Source: Geminicoccaceae bacterium (GTDB lineage: Bacteria > Pseudomonadota > Alphaproteobacteria > Geminicoccales > Geminicoccaceae). From it: a stretch of DNA of 64,000 nucleotides. Every line of letters starts with the position of its first letter. The first letter of the stretch is position 1. A program made the position numbers and the translations under genes. Under the pieces are notes generated by a model that was not told the DNA's origin, searched no databases, and was given only the letters and a program-made list of their open reading frames with translations. The stretch is taken from the NCBI GenBank assembly GCA_025999455.1, contig AP024683.1:1371501-1435500 (forward strand), read 5' to 3'. Positions 29,193 to 38,266 of this stretch are shown one piece after another.

Positions 29193-30119
29193 TCAGCCTT
29201 GCGTCAGCTTGGCGACCTCGGCGGCCAGGTCGCTGCTCTCCTTTTCGATCCCCTCGCCGAGCTGCAGGCGCACGAAGCCGGTGACGGTGATCGGCGCCCC
29301 CGCCGCCTTGGCGGCGGCCGCGACGACGTCCTTGACCCGCTTCTCGGGGTCGACGACGAAGGCCTGCTCCATGAGCACGGCCTCCTCGTAGAACTTGCGC
29401 AGCCGGCCCTCGACCATCTTGGCGATGATCGATTCGGGCTTGCCCGAGGCGCGCGCCTGATCGGCGTAGATCGCCCGCTCGCGCTCGACGAGCGCCGGAT
29501 CGAGCCCGGCCACGTCGACGGCGCGCGGATTGGCGGCTGCGACGTGCATGGCGAGCTGCTTGCCGAGCTCGGCCAGAGCCGCGGGCTCGGCCTTCGAGGC
29601 GAGGCCCACGAGCACGCCGAGCTTGCCGAGCCCGACCGCCACTTGATTGTGCACGTAGCCCGCGACCAGGCCTTCGGGCACCTCGAGATAGGCGGTCCGC
29701 CGCAGATTGAGGTTCTCACCGATCACGGCGATCGCCTGGGTGATCTCGTCGGCCACGGTCCGCCCGGTCGCCGAGACGACCATCTTCTTGAGCGCCTCGA
29801 CGTCGCCCCGGGCACCCGGGGCGAGCCCGACGATGTGCCGCACGAGCTGCTGGAAGGTCTCGTTGCGGGCGACGAAGTCGGTTTCCGAATTGACCTCGAC
29901 GAGCGCTCCCATCGTGCCTTCGAGGCGCATGCCGATGAGGCCCTCGGCCGCCACCCGGCCGGCCTTCTTGGCCGCCGCGGCGAGGCCCTTCTTCCGGAGC
30001 CAGTCGGTGGCCGCCTCGAGGTCGCCGCCGCATTCCTCGAGCGCCCGCTTGCAATCCATCATGCCGGCGCCGGTGAGCTCGCGCAGCTGCTTGACCAGGG
30101 AGGGGGTGATCGCGCTCAT
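29193..30119 (-). CDS. tsf: Elongation factor Ts
   Basis: EF-Ts is the nucleotide-exchange factor for EF-Tu. It has 308 residues and a complete N-terminal UBA-like module ([22 protein letters not shown]), the EF-Tu contact motif TDFVARN and the C-terminal dimerisation region. The ATG at 30117-30119 was chosen because the conserved N-terminus starts there; an in-frame ATG 13 codons upstream adds an unconserved stretch. It follows rpsB by 63 bp. Confidence 0.96.
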   Translation of the reverse strand: MSAITPSLVKQLRELTGAGMMDCKRALEECGGDLEAATDWLRKKGLAAAAKKAGRVAAEGLIGMRLEGTMGALVEVNSETDFVARNETFQQLVRHIVGLAPGARGDVEALKKMVVSATGRTVADEITQAIAVIGENLNLRRTAYLEVPEGLVAGYVHNQVAVGLGKLGVLVGLASKAEPAALAELGKQLAMHVAAANPRAVDVAGLDPALVERERAIYADQARASGKPESIIAKMVEGRLRKFYEEAVLMEQAFVVDPEKRVKDVVAAAAKAAGAPITVTGFVRLQLGEGIEKESSDLAAEVAKLTQG

Positions 30120-30182
30120 GCTCGAACCGTTCTCGCTCGTTCCTGTCGGGCCGGACACTGCCGGGCGTCCGAGGCCGGTGGT

Positions 30183-30983
30183 TCAGTGCGCCCGCGCCTC
30201 CTGGCCGGGCTCCTCGGCAGGCGCCATCGCATCCTCGGGTAGCAGGTCCTCGAAAGGCTGCTCGATCGCCCCGAGATCGACGCCGCTCGAGACCATCTCG
30301 GCCTGGATGCCGTCCAGCACCGCGGCCACCGCGAGGTCGCAATAGAGGTGGATCGCCCGGCTGGCGTCGTCGTTGCCCGGGATCGGGTAGCGGATCCCGC
30401 GCGGGTCGCTGTTCGTGTCGCACACCGCGACGACCGGGATGCCGAGCTTGTTCGCCTCCTGGATCGCGATCGCTTCCTTGATCGTGTCGATCACGAACAG
30501 GATGTCGGGCAGGCCGCCCATGTCCTTGATGCCGCCGAGCGCCCGCTCGAGCTTGTCGCGCTCGCGCTGGAGTTGGAGGATCTCCTTCTTCGTCCGGCCC
30601 ATCGTCTGCTCGGCGGTCTGCGCCTCGAGCTCGCGCAGCCGCCGGATCGACTGGCTGATCGTCTTCCAGTTCGTGAGCATGCCGCCGAGCCAGCGATGAT
30701 TGACGTAGTACTGGCCGGAGCGGCGCGCGGCCTCGGCGATCGGCTCCTGCGCCTGGCGCTTGGTGCCGACGAACAGCACCCGGCCGCCCCCCGCGACCGT
30801 GTCGCGCAGCGCCACGAGCGCCCGGTGCAGCATCGGCACGGTCTGCGTGAGGTCGATGATGTGGACGCCGTTGCGGACGCCGTAGATGTACGGCGCCATG
30901 CGCGGGTTCCAGCGCCGCGTCTGGTGACCGAAATGCACGCCGGCTTCGAGGAGCTGGCGCATGGTGAAGGTCGGGAAGGCCAT
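30183..30983 (-). CDS. rpsB: 30S ribosomal protein S2
   Basis: S2 is assembled late into the 30S subunit near S1. The 266-residue product has the canonical start [21 protein letters not shown], the block [17 protein letters not shown] and the C-terminal [18 protein letters not shown]-terminal acidic extension beyond about 230 is common in alphaproteobacteria. It opens the long minus-strand operon that runs to fabZ, preceded by a leader of about 110 nt. Confidence 0.96.
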   Translation of the reverse strand: MAFPTFTMRQLLEAGVHFGHQTRRWNPRMAPYIYGVRNGVHIIDLTQTVPMLHRALVALRDTVAGGGRVLFVGTKRQAQEPIAEAARRSGQYYVNHRWLGGMLTNWKTISQSIRRLRELEAQTAEQTMGRTKKEILQLQRERDKLERALGGIKDMGGLPDILFVIDTIKEAIAIQEANKLGIPVVAVCDTNSDPRGIRYPIPGNDDASRAIHLYCDLAVAAVLDGIQAEMVSSGVDLGAIEQPFEDLLPEDAMAPAEEPGQEARAH

Positions 30984-31098
30984 CGCCCAGGGATCCGCTT
31001 CGTTCCGGTTGGTCCGCCGCGGGTGAGCACCCGGTCGGCCCGGGCACCGGAATCAGGGCGTACGTCTGCGCGCCCGCACCCGCGTGTGAGGTCCGCCG

Positions 31099-31509
31099 CT
31101 ATCTACTAGCGACCCGCTCGCGTGACAAGCGGCGCTTGTGCCAACGGTAGAGGAGCGGGGCGAGAATTCCCTCGTACACGAACTCGGCGAGCGCACGGAC
31201 ACCCGGCAGGCGGATGAGGCGGGCGAGAAGCCGCAAGCCCGGCAGCCGGTCCCAGAGCGCCGCGAACGCCTCGACGCCGGCGAGCAGGCGGCCGTTTTCG
31301 AGCAGGTGCAGCCGCCGCGCGGCGCGGTCGGCGTCGAGCCCGAGCGCGGCGAGCGCTTCTTCGTCGCGGCTCGCATCCACGAAGTCGAGCGCCGCACCGC
31401 AGCGCGCCGAGAGCCGGCGACAGCTCTCGATCTCGCGCGAGCAGACCGGGCAGCTGCCGTTGTAGAGGACGAGCGGCGGTGCTTCGGAGGTCGAGGGCGC
31501 GGTCGTCAC
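31099..31509 (-). CDS. DCC-family thiol-disulfide oxidoreductase-like protein (DUF393)
   Basis: This 136-residue protein has the family motif YNGSCPVCSREI near residue 16, where two cysteines in CPVC form the presumed redox site and the canonical first Asp is replaced by Asn. The C-terminal region (LPGVRALAEFVYEGILAPLLYRW) is amphipathic or membrane-associated. The GTG at 31507-31509 overlaps the P450 stop (GTGA), so the two genes are coupled. The substrate or partner is unknown. It ends in two consecutive stop codons. Confidence 0.8.
   Translation of the reverse strand: MTTAPSTSEAPPLVLYNGSCPVCSREIESCRRLSARCGAALDFVDASRDEEALAALGLDADRAARRLHLLENGRLLAGVEAFAALWDRLPGLRLLARLIRLPGVRALAEFVYEGILAPLLYRWHKRRLSRERVASR
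31100..31128 (-). promoter_or_regulatory. Predicted promoter of the rpsB operon
   Basis: On the minus strand TTGTCA (31123-31128) and TAGATA (31100-31105) are 17 bp apart. The -35 matches the sigma70 consensus at five of six positions; the -10 is weaker. The box overlaps the tandem stop codons of the DCC gene. It would give an rpsB leader of about 110 nt, room for the S2 autoregulation known in other bacteria, though no specific structure was identified. Confidence 0.45.
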
Positions 31510-32735
31510 GGGCGTGCGCCGAGGCGGAAGGCCGGCCGGCGGTCGGGATGGGTCGTCACGACCGCGACCGGCAGGACGCGCGCCGGGCCCACGAGCTCGA
31601 GCCGGTGGCGGGCGAGCAGCACGGCCAGGACCAGGCTCGCTTCGACGAGCGCGAACTGGGCGCCGATGCAGACCCGCGGCCCCACCCCGAACGGCAGATA
31701 GGCGAACCGGTCGACCGGTGGCGCCCCGGGCAGGAAGCGGCGCGGGTCGAACCGGTCGGGCTCGTTCCAGAGCCGCTCGTGGCGGTGGAGCACCCAGGGG
31801 GCGACGACGACGAGATCGCCCGGCGCGAGCCGGTGTCCCGCGACCTCGTCCGGCTCCTTGGCCTCGCGGACGATCGTGAAGGCCGGTGGGTAGAGCCGCA
31901 GCGCTTCTTGGACGACGGCCCGGAGGAGGGGCAGCTGGGCACGCGGTGCGGCCTCGGGCGAAAGCTCGGCCGCCCGCGCCTCGGCCGCGGCCGCGTCCTG
32001 GACGTCCGGCGCGAGCGCCAAGAGGTAGCACGACCAGAAGAGGGCGAGCGCGGTCGTCTCGTGGCCGGCGATCAAGAAGGTCGCGAACTGGTCGAGGAGC
32101 TCCTGCTCGGTGAAGCCGCGCCCGGTTTCCGGATCGCGCGCACCGGCGAGCGCGTCGAAGAGATCGCGGGGCGGCGTCTCGATCCCGCGCGCGCGGCGTT
32201 CGGCCAGGATTTCTGCAAGCAGCGCGAACCATGAGCGGCCGAAGCGGCGGCGCAGGAACTCGGCGGGCGTGGGCCAGCCCTGCGGCAGGGCCAGATCGAG
32301 CGGCGAGGGCCGGGCGAAGCGCGTGCCGTAGGCGTCGAGATGCGCCCGCAAGGCCCGCACGTGCGGCTCGAGCGACTGCGAGAAGAGCGCCTCGCCCGCG
32401 ACGACCAGCGCGAGCTCTTGGAACAGGGCCAAGAGATCGACGATCCGCCGGCCCTCGCGGGCGAGCCGGTCGAGCAGGGCGGCGGTCCGCCGTGCCGCGA
32501 TCGTCGCCACGAGGCCGAGATTCTTGGGCGCGAAAGCGGGCGCCGCGGTCCGCCTTTGGAACCGCCAGGCCTCGCCCTCGGCGAGGAAGAGCCCGTCGCC
32601 GATCATCGGATGCAGGATCCGCAGCGTGGCGGGCGTGCGGCCGTAGGCACCGGCGTTGTCGACGAGCACCCGGCGGATCGCGTTCGGCTCGTTCAGGAGG
32701 AGACTCTGCCGGCCGAGGAAGGGCCCGGCGATCAC
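31506..32735 (-). CDS. Cytochrome P450, open part downstream of an in-frame stop
   Basis: This is a heme monooxygenase. From the GTG at 32733-32735 the product has 409 residues. The oxygen-activation helix AGHETT, the ExxR motif in VQEALRLYPP, the PERF-like region (NEPDRFDPRRFLPG) and the heme loop FGVGPRVCIGAQ with Cys356 are intact. However, homologous N-terminal sequence continues upstream in the same frame to an ATG at 32904-32906, interrupted by a TAA at 32745-32747. The protein either starts at the GTG and lacks about 57 residues, including a proline-rich anchor region, or the gene is a recent pseudogene, or the TAA is a sequence error. It is coupled to the DCC gene. Confidence 0.72.
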   Translation of the reverse strand: MIAGPFLGRQSLLLNEPNAIRRVLVDNAGAYGRTPATLRILHPMIGDGLFLAEGEAWRFQRRTAAPAFAPKNLGLVATIAARRTAALLDRLAREGRRIVDLLALFQELALVVAGEALFSQSLEPHVRALRAHLDAYGTRFARPSPLDLALPQGWPTPAEFLRRRFGRSWFALLAEILAERRARGIETPPRDLFDALAGARDPETGRGFTEQELLDQFATFLIAGHETTALALFWSCYLLALAPDVQDAAAAEARAAELSPEAAPRAQLPLLRAVVQEALRLYPPAFTIVREAKEPDEVAGHRLAPGDLVVVAPWVLHRHERLWNEPDRFDPRRFLPGAPPVDRFAYLPFGVGPRVCIGAQFALVEASLVLAVLLARHRLELVGPARVLPVAVVTTHPDRRPAFRLGARP

Positions 32736-32906
32736 GAGCTCGCGTTAAGCGGGCTCCCCCCAGGTCGAAAGCGCGTTGCGGCGGAGCTGCAGGAGCGTGC
32801 GCCATTGCGGCCGCGGCACGGGCAAGGGCTTGGGCCGCGGCGGCCGTGGCCGCGTCCAACCCTCCGCGAGCCGATTTCCAGCGAGCTCGTCCGCCACCAC
32901 CGCCAT
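32736..32906 (-). pseudogene. Orphaned N-terminal coding segment of the P450
   Basis: In frame with the P450, codons from the ATG at 32904-32906 read MAVVADELAG, then a proline/arginine-rich linker and RNALSTWGEPA before the TAA at 32745-32747, then REL and the GTG that opens the remaining frame. The proline-rich lead followed by a helix before the first beta strand is the usual start of this bacterial P450 group. A change of TAC or TAT to TAA at codon 54 would explain the break. Confidence 0.6.
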
Positions 32907-32994
32907 GCTCGCCTCGTTCCCGGTTCCCCCGAGGATGTACGGCTCGCTCTCGCGTGCGGGTCAACCCCGGGCGGCGAACCGCCGGTCGGCCCGC

Positions 32995-33630
32995 TCAGAG
33001 ATCGAGGACGAGGTCGACCCGCGTGGCGAGCGCTTCGGGCTCGATCGCCGAGCCGTCCTCGAGCCGCATGAGCACCCGCTCGCGCGCCGCTGGGTCGCGG
33101 ATCGAGCGGAACAGCGCGTCGCGCTCGTTGAGCGGCTCGCCCGCGACGTAGAGCTGGCTCACGAAGCGGCCCGTGCCCGGCACGACGACCGCGACGTGGA
33201 TGTGCGGCGTGCGGCCCGGATAGGGCACCGGGCGGATCGTGCGGAAGCGGAACGCCCCCTCGGGCCCGACGAGTGTGCGCCCGTAACCCTGGAAGCCGGG
33301 GTCGGCCATGTCCTGCAGTGGCGCCCGGGGGTGGCGGTAGACGCCGTGCGCGTCGCACTGCCAGATCTCGACGAGGGCCTCACGAACCGGCCGACCCCAG
33401 CGGTCGAGCACCCGGCCGCCCAGATGCAGGACCCGACCCAGGGCGCGGGCCGCCGCACCCTCGACCCGGACGAGATCGTGGTCGTGGTCGGCCGGGATCG
33501 TCACCGGGTAGAAGGGGCCCTCGGTCTGGCCGGGCGTGGGGACGAGCGGCCCGGCCGCAGCGGCGGGCCCCGCGAACCCCATCCCGGCCAGGGCCACGAG
33601 GAACGCGCGACGGTCGACGGTCGAGGTCAC
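32995..33630 (-). CDS. Exported intradiol ring-cleavage dioxygenase-like protein
   Basis: A 211-residue protein related to protocatechuate 3,4-dioxygenase. The N-terminus (DRRAFLVALAGMGFAGPAAAA) is a Tat-like signal peptide, so the enzyme probably acts in the periplasm, like other secreted intradiol dioxygenases. Candidate Fe(III) ligands are tyrosines in GVYRHP and GYGRTL and the histidines in PHIHVAV. Cytosolic paralogues use catechols; the substrate here is unknown. The GTG at 33628-33630 is preceded by AGGAGGGGAG, which is part of a hairpin arm. Being next to the P450 suggests aromatic metabolism, but this is only suggestive. Confidence 0.82.
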   Translation of the reverse strand: MTSTVDRRAFLVALAGMGFAGPAAAAGPLVPTPGQTEGPFYPVTIPADHDHDLVRVEGAAARALGRVLHLGGRVLDRWGRPVREALVEIWQCDAHGVYRHPRAPLQDMADPGFQGYGRTLVGPEGAFRFRTIRPVPYPGRTPHIHVAVVVPGTGRFVSQLYVAGEPLNERDALFRSIRDPAARERVLMRLEDGSAIEPEALATRVDLVLDL

Positions 33631-33637
33631 CGGTACG

Positions 33638-33669
33638 ATCTCCCCTCCTGGTGAGTCGCCAGGGGAGAT
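33638..33669 (-). promoter_or_regulatory. Hairpin sequestering the dioxygenase ribosome binding site
   Basis: A perfect 9-bp inverted repeat, ATCTCCCCT (33638-33646) and AGGGGAGAT (33661-33669), encloses a 14-base loop. In the minus-strand transcript the arm nearest the GTG start contains the purine-rich Shine-Dalgarno AGGAGGGGAG, so folding would hide it. An alternative pairing gives 11 bp with a 3-base bulge. No T-tract follows, so an intrinsic terminator for the upstream receptor gene is less likely. Confidence 0.5.
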
Positions 33670-33735
33670 GGTGCCGCCGCGGCCTTCGGCCAGAGCCGGC
33701 CGGACCCTGTTCGGAACCTCCGGCCGGCTCGCCGA

Positions 33736-34836
33736 TCAGGCCTTCGAGCGCAGCCGGATCATGTAGGTGTCGTAGGTGTATTCGGCGACCTGCCACCAGA
33801 GATATTGCTCGCCGCGATAGGCCACGACGCTGTCGTGCAGCTTCTTGAAGTCCTCGTTCTCTTTCGCGATCTCGGCGTAGAGCTCCTTGGCGGCGGCGAA
33901 GCAGGCTTCGACGACCTCGGCCGGGAACGGCCGCAACTGCACGCCCTGCGCCACCAATCGCTTGAGCGCGGCCGGGTTGAGATGGTCGTACTTGGCCATC
34001 ATCCAGACGTTCGATTGCGCCGCCGCGGTGTGGCAGACGTCCTTGTAAAGCTTGGGCAGCTCGTTCCACTTGGCGAGGTTGAAGATCACGTGGGGGCAGG
34101 GGCCCGGCTCCCACCAGCCCGGATAATAATAATACTTAGCGACCTTGTAGAAGCCGAGTTTCTCGTCGTCGTACGGGCCCACCCACTCCGCGGCGTCGAT
34201 CGTGCCCTTTTCGAGCGCCGGGTAGATGTCGCCGGCCGCGATCTGCTGCGGCACCACCCCGACCTTCTGCAGGATCCGGCCGGCGAAACCGCCGACCCGG
34301 AACTTGAGCCCCTGCAGATCGGCCATCGACTTGATCTCTTTGCGGAACCAGCCGCCCATCTGGCAGTTGGTGTTGCCCGCCGGGATCCCGTAGACGTTGA
34401 ACTTGGCGAGGAATTCGTTGACGAGTTCGTTGCCACCGCCGTGGTAGAACCAGGCGTTCATCATCCGCGCGTTGAGCCCGAACGGCAGCGCCGTGCCGAA
34501 GGTGAAGGCCGGGTTCTTGCCGAAATAGTAATAGGTCGGCGTCTGCCCGCACTCGACCGTGTTGTTCTGGACGGCGTCCAAGACCTGCAAGCCGGGCACG
34601 ATCTCACCGGCCGCGAACAATTGGATCTGGAACTTGCCGTCCGTGAGCTCCGAAACCGTCTTGCAGAAGAGTTCCGCGCCGCCGTAGAGCGTGTCGAGCG
34701 ATTTCGGGAAGCTCGATGCCATCCGCCATTTGATGGTCGGCATCGATTGCGCGATCGCCGGGGCGGGAAACGAGCTCGCCGCTCCGACCGCCGCGGCCGC
34801 ACCGGCGCCCGCCACGAAGTTGCGACGCTGGACCAT
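33736..34836 (-). CDS. TRAP transporter solute-binding protein, DctP/TakP type
   Basis: A 366-residue periplasmic receptor. Residues 1-30 form a Tat-type signal (QRRNFVAGAGAAAAVGAASSFPAPAIAQ). The mature protein has the DctP fold features WRMASSFPKSLDTLYGGAE, FAAGEIVPGLQVLDAV and GLKFRVGGFAGRILQKVGV, with the GTIDAAEWVGPYDDEKLGFYKVAKYYYYPGWWEPG region typical of TakP-like receptors for 2-oxo or hydroxy acids. No DctQ or DctM gene is adjacent, so its membrane partner is elsewhere. It is separated by 105 bp from the dioxygenase gene downstream. Confidence 0.9.
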   Translation of the reverse strand: MVQRRNFVAGAGAAAAVGAASSFPAPAIAQSMPTIKWRMASSFPKSLDTLYGGAELFCKTVSELTDGKFQIQLFAAGEIVPGLQVLDAVQNNTVECGQTPTYYYFGKNPAFTFGTALPFGLNARMMNAWFYHGGGNELVNEFLAKFNVYGIPAGNTNCQMGGWFRKEIKSMADLQGLKFRVGGFAGRILQKVGVVPQQIAAGDIYPALEKGTIDAAEWVGPYDDEKLGFYKVAKYYYYPGWWEPGPCPHVIFNLAKWNELPKLYKDVCHTAAAQSNVWMMAKYDHLNPAALKRLVAQGVQLRPFPAEVVEACFAAAKELYAEIAKENEDFKKLHDSVVAYRGEQYLWWQVAEYTYDTYMIRLRSKA

Positions 34837-34935
34837 GATCGGCCTCCCCCGGCGCCAGCCGTCTCGCGGGGCGGCACCGCGGCGCCGGGCGCGGCGCCCG
34901 CCCGGCCGGCACGCTAGGCCTCGCGCGACCGCGCT

Positions 34936-35493
34936 TCAAGGACGGGGAGGAGGACGCGCGGGCTCGGCCGGCAGGAGCTCCTCGCAGCGCGCCACCCGGT
35001 GCCGTTTGCCGACCTCGCCCCCGAGCAAGCGGGAGAGGCCCAAGGGATCCCGATCGAGCTCGACGGCCTCGACCAGGAGCAGGCAGCTCCGCCGGTCGAG
35101 CGTGCCGCGGCCGCGCACCCGCACCGTGTGATCGAACAGGGTGAGCTCGCGGTCGACGAGCCCGCCCAGTCCCGCCGGCACGGTCTGCACGTGGCGGTTG
35201 CGCAAAGCCGCGAGGCCCTCGACGCGCCAGCGGCCGTCCCCGAGCGGAACGGCCGTCACCCGCTCGAGCCGCGCCGCCCGTCGATTGCCCTGGCAGACCC
35301 GGGCGCAGGCGTTCTCGAGGGCCCCCACGAGATCGGGCCGCGCCCGCACCCGCTCGGTGAGATCGACCGGCTCGCCGGCTCGGACCGCCGGGGCGGGCGC
35401 GGCGGCCGCCAGGCCGACCAACATCCCGAACGCCGCGACGGGCGCGAGAGCGGCGCGCCGCTCAGTGCGCGGCGTCCCAGGTCGGGCCGGCAC
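34936..35493 (-). CDS. Secreted protein of unknown function overlapping polA
   Basis: Not recognised. From the GTG at 35491-35493 the product has 185 residues: an n-region with two arginines, a hydrophobic core (LAPVAAFGMLVGLAAAAPAPAVRA), then a basic mature domain with a CARVC pair and scattered further cysteines. The start overlaps the polA 3' end by 32 bp. An ATG at 35422-35424 would avoid overlap but remove the basic n-region; an ATG at 35530-35532 is also in frame. The GTG gives the best signal peptide. Periplasmic location is inferred; no function is proposed. Confidence 0.6.
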   Translation of the reverse strand: MPARPGTPRTERRAALAPVAAFGMLVGLAAAAPAPAVRAGEPVDLTERVRARPDLVGALENACARVCQGNRRAARLERVTAVPLGDGRWRVEGLAALRNRHVQTVPAGLGGLVDRELTLFDHTVRVRGRGTLDRRSCLLLVEAVELDRDPLGLSRLLGGEVGKRHRVARCEELLPAEPARPPPRP

Positions 35494-38203
35494 CGGTGTC
35501 GACCACGAGCGGCACCGAAAGATGGGCGGCATCGGCCATCACCCGCTCGAGCAGCCGGCGGGTCGCCTCGACCTCGGCTTCCGGCACCTCGAGCACGAGC
35601 TCGTCGTGGACCTGGAGGAGCAGTTTCGCCCGCGAGCCGGCGCGCTCGAGGGCGCGCGCCACGCGGATCATCGCGCGTTTGACGATGTCGGCCGCGGTGC
35701 CCTGGATCGGCGCGTTGATCGCCTGCCGTTCGGCGTAAGACCGCCGCGAGGGTAGCCGGTTCGTGATGTCCGGGATCCAGCAGCGCCGGCCGAAGAGGGT
35801 CGTGACGTAGCCCTTCTCCCGGGCTTCGGCCTTGGCCCGCTCCATGTAGTCGCGGATGCCGGGATATTGCTCGAAATACCGGTCGATGTAGGCCTTGGCT
35901 TCGGCCTGCGGGATGCCGAGCCGTTGCGACAGGCCGAAGGCGCCGATCCCGTAGACGATGCCGTAATTGATCGTCTTGGCCGAACGGCGCAAGTCCGGCC
36001 CGACCTCGGAGAGCGGCACCTTGAACATCTGCGCGGCCGTGATCGCGTGGACGTCCTCGCCGCGCGCGAAGGCCTCTTTGAGCGGCTTCACGTCGGCGAT
36101 GTGGGCGAGCACGCGCAGCTCGATCTGCGAATAGTCGGCCGAGACGAGGAGGTGCCCCGGCTCGGCCACGAAGGCTTCGCGGATCTTGCGCCCTTCGGGT
36201 GTGCGGACCGGGATGTTCTGCAGGTTCGGATCGGTCGAGGAGAGCCGGCCGGTGTTCGTGGCGGCCAGCATGTAGGCGGTGTGCACCCGGCCGGTGCGCG
36301 GATCGATCCGCTCGACGAGCGCATCCGTGTAGGTCCGGGTGAGCTTCTGCAGCTGCCGCCATTCGAGGATGACTTTCGGGAGCTCGTGGCCCTGGGCGGC
36401 GAGCTCTTCGAGGACTTCGGCACCGGTGGCGTAAGCCCCGGTCTTGGTCTTGCGCCCCGGGCCACCGAGCCCGAGCTCGTCGAACAGGACGTCGCCCAGT
36501 TGCTTGGGCGAGCCCAGGTTGAAGGGCCGGCCGGCGAGCTTCGTGGCCTTCTCCTCGAGCTCGAGCATCTCCTTGCCGAAGGCCGCGGAGAGCGCACGCA
36601 GCCGCTCGGCGTCGACCCGGATCCCGGTCCGCTCCATGGCCGCCACGATCGGCGGCAAGGGCCGCTCGATCCGCTCGTAGAGACCGAGGAGCCGCTCCTC
36701 GAAGAGCCGCGGCCGCATCGCGAGCCAGAGCCGGAGCGTGACCTCGGCGTCCTCGGCGGCGTATTCGGTCGCCTTGTCGAGCGGCGCCCGCTCGAAGCCG
36801 ATCTGCGCCGAGCCTTTGCCGCAGACCGCCTCGTAGGGGATCGTCTCGTAGTCGAGCCAGCGCTTGGCGAGCTCGTCCATGCCGTGGCCGTGGCGGCCGC
36901 CGTCGAGCGCGTAGGAGATCAACATCGTGTCGTCGAGCGGGGCGATCCGTTCGAGCCCGGCCCGCGCGAATACCGTGAGGTCGTATTTGACGTTGTGGCC
37001 GATCTTGAGGACCGAGGGATCCTCGAGGACCGGCCGCAACCGCTCGAGCACGGGCCCGCGCGGCAGCTGGCCCTCGACCGGCCGACCGAAGGCGTCGAGA
37101 TGGCCGAGCGGCAGGTAGAACCCGCGACCCGGCTCGACCGCCAGGCTCACGCCCACGAGCTCGGCCTTCATGACGTCGAGCGAGGTCGTCTCGGTGTCGA
37201 TCGCGAGCCGGCCGAGCTCGACCGCGCGGGCCAGCACCCGGTCGAGCTCGTCGAGGTTCTCGATCCGCTGCCAGCGCGGGGCTTCCTCGAGGGTCCGTGC
37301 CTCGACGCGCCGTTCGGCCGCGGCTTGGGCGAGCTCGGCGATCCGGCCGACCAGCGAGCGGAAGCCGTTCTCCTGGCAGAAGGCCAAGAGCTTCTTGGCA
37401 TCGAGGGGCTTGCGTCGGGCCTCCTCGATCGGCACGGGCAAGGGGACGTCGCGGCGCAGCCCCACGAGCTCGTAGGAGAGCCGCGCGTTCTCGGCGTGGG
37501 CGGCGAGCGTCTCCCGCCGCTTCGGTTGCTTGATCCGGTCGAGATTGGCCAAGAGGCCGTCGAGCGAGCCGAACTCCTCGAGCAGTTGCGCGGCGGTCTT
37601 GGGGCCGATCCCGGGCACGCCCGGCACGTTGTCGGAAGTGTCGCCGGTGAGGGCCAAGAGATCGCGGACCTTCTCGGGCGGCACCCCCATCCGCTCGATC
37701 ACCGCCTCGCGGTCGATCGGCTTCTGCTTCAAGGGGTCCCACATCGAGACACCGGGTCCGACGAGCTGCATCAGGTCCTTGTCGGACGAGACGATCAGGA
37801 CCTCCTCGCCCTTCTTCCGCGCCGCTTCGACGTAGGAGGCGATGACGTCGTCGGCCTCGAAGCCCTCGAGCTCGACGACCGGCAGGTCGAAGGCGCGGGC
37901 CGCCTCGCGCACGAGCGGGAATTGCGGCACGAGCTCTTCGGGTGCTTCCTCGCGATTGGCCTTGTACTTTTCGTAGAGCTCGTTCCGGAAGGTCGTCTTG
38001 CCGGCGTCGAAGACCACGACGACGTGGTCGTCGGGATGCTCCTGGAGGAGCTTCCAGAGCATGTTCGTGAAGCCGAAGACGGCGTTGACCGGCTTGCCGT
38101 CCGGCCGGGTCATGGGCGGCAGGGCGAAGAAGGCTCGGAAGATGTAGCCCGAGCCGTCGACCAGGACGAGGCGGCGCTTCGGCGCGTTCGTGCTCTCGCT
38201 CAT
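35462..38203 (-). CDS. polA: DNA polymerase I
   Basis: A 913-residue repair and Okazaki-fragment-processing polymerase. The N-terminal 5'-nuclease domain (about 1-290) begins LVLVDGSGYIFRAFFALP. The 3'-5' exonuclease domain (about 320-520) is marked by IDTETTSLD and retains acidic residues, so proofreading is probably active. The polymerase domain has motif A SADYSQIELRVLAHI with Asp690, the O-helix region RRSAKTINYGIVYG and motif C VHDELVLEVP. The ATG at 38201-38203 fits. All three domains appear intact. Confidence 0.96.
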   Translation of the reverse strand: MSESTNAPKRRLVLVDGSGYIFRAFFALPPMTRPDGKPVNAVFGFTNMLWKLLQEHPDDHVVVVFDAGKTTFRNELYEKYKANREEAPEELVPQFPLVREAARAFDLPVVELEGFEADDVIASYVEAARKKGEEVLIVSSDKDLMQLVGPGVSMWDPLKQKPIDREAVIERMGVPPEKVRDLLALTGDTSDNVPGVPGIGPKTAAQLLEEFGSLDGLLANLDRIKQPKRRETLAAHAENARLSYELVGLRRDVPLPVPIEEARRKPLDAKKLLAFCQENGFRSLVGRIAELAQAAAERRVEARTLEEAPRWQRIENLDELDRVLARAVELGRLAIDTETTSLDVMKAELVGVSLAVEPGRGFYLPLGHLDAFGRPVEGQLPRGPVLERLRPVLEDPSVLKIGHNVKYDLTVFARAGLERIAPLDDTMLISYALDGGRHGHGMDELAKRWLDYETIPYEAVCGKGSAQIGFERAPLDKATEYAAEDAEVTLRLWLAMRPRLFEERLLGLYERIERPLPPIVAAMERTGIRVDAERLRALSAAFGKEMLELEEKATKLAGRPFNLGSPKQLGDVLFDELGLGGPGRKTKTGAYATGAEVLEELAAQGHELPKVILEWRQLQKLTRTYTDALVERIDPRTGRVHTAYMLAATNTGRLSSTDPNLQNIPVRTPEGRKIREAFVAEPGHLLVSADYSQIELRVLAHIADVKPLKEAFARGEDVHAITAAQMFKVPLSEVGPDLRRSAKTINYGIVYGIGAFGLSQRLGIPQAEAKAYIDRYFEQYPGIRDYMERAKAEAREKGYVTTLFGRRCWIPDITNRLPSRRSYAERQAINAPIQGTAADIVKRAMIRVARALERAGSRAKLLLQVHDELVLEVPEAEVEATRRLLERVMADAAHLSVPLVVDTGAGPTWDAAH

Positions 38204-38266
38204 GGCCGGAGGCTAGCGCGCCCTCCACGGCACGGCCAGCCTGCGCCCCCGCTCGGGGGCCGGCGC

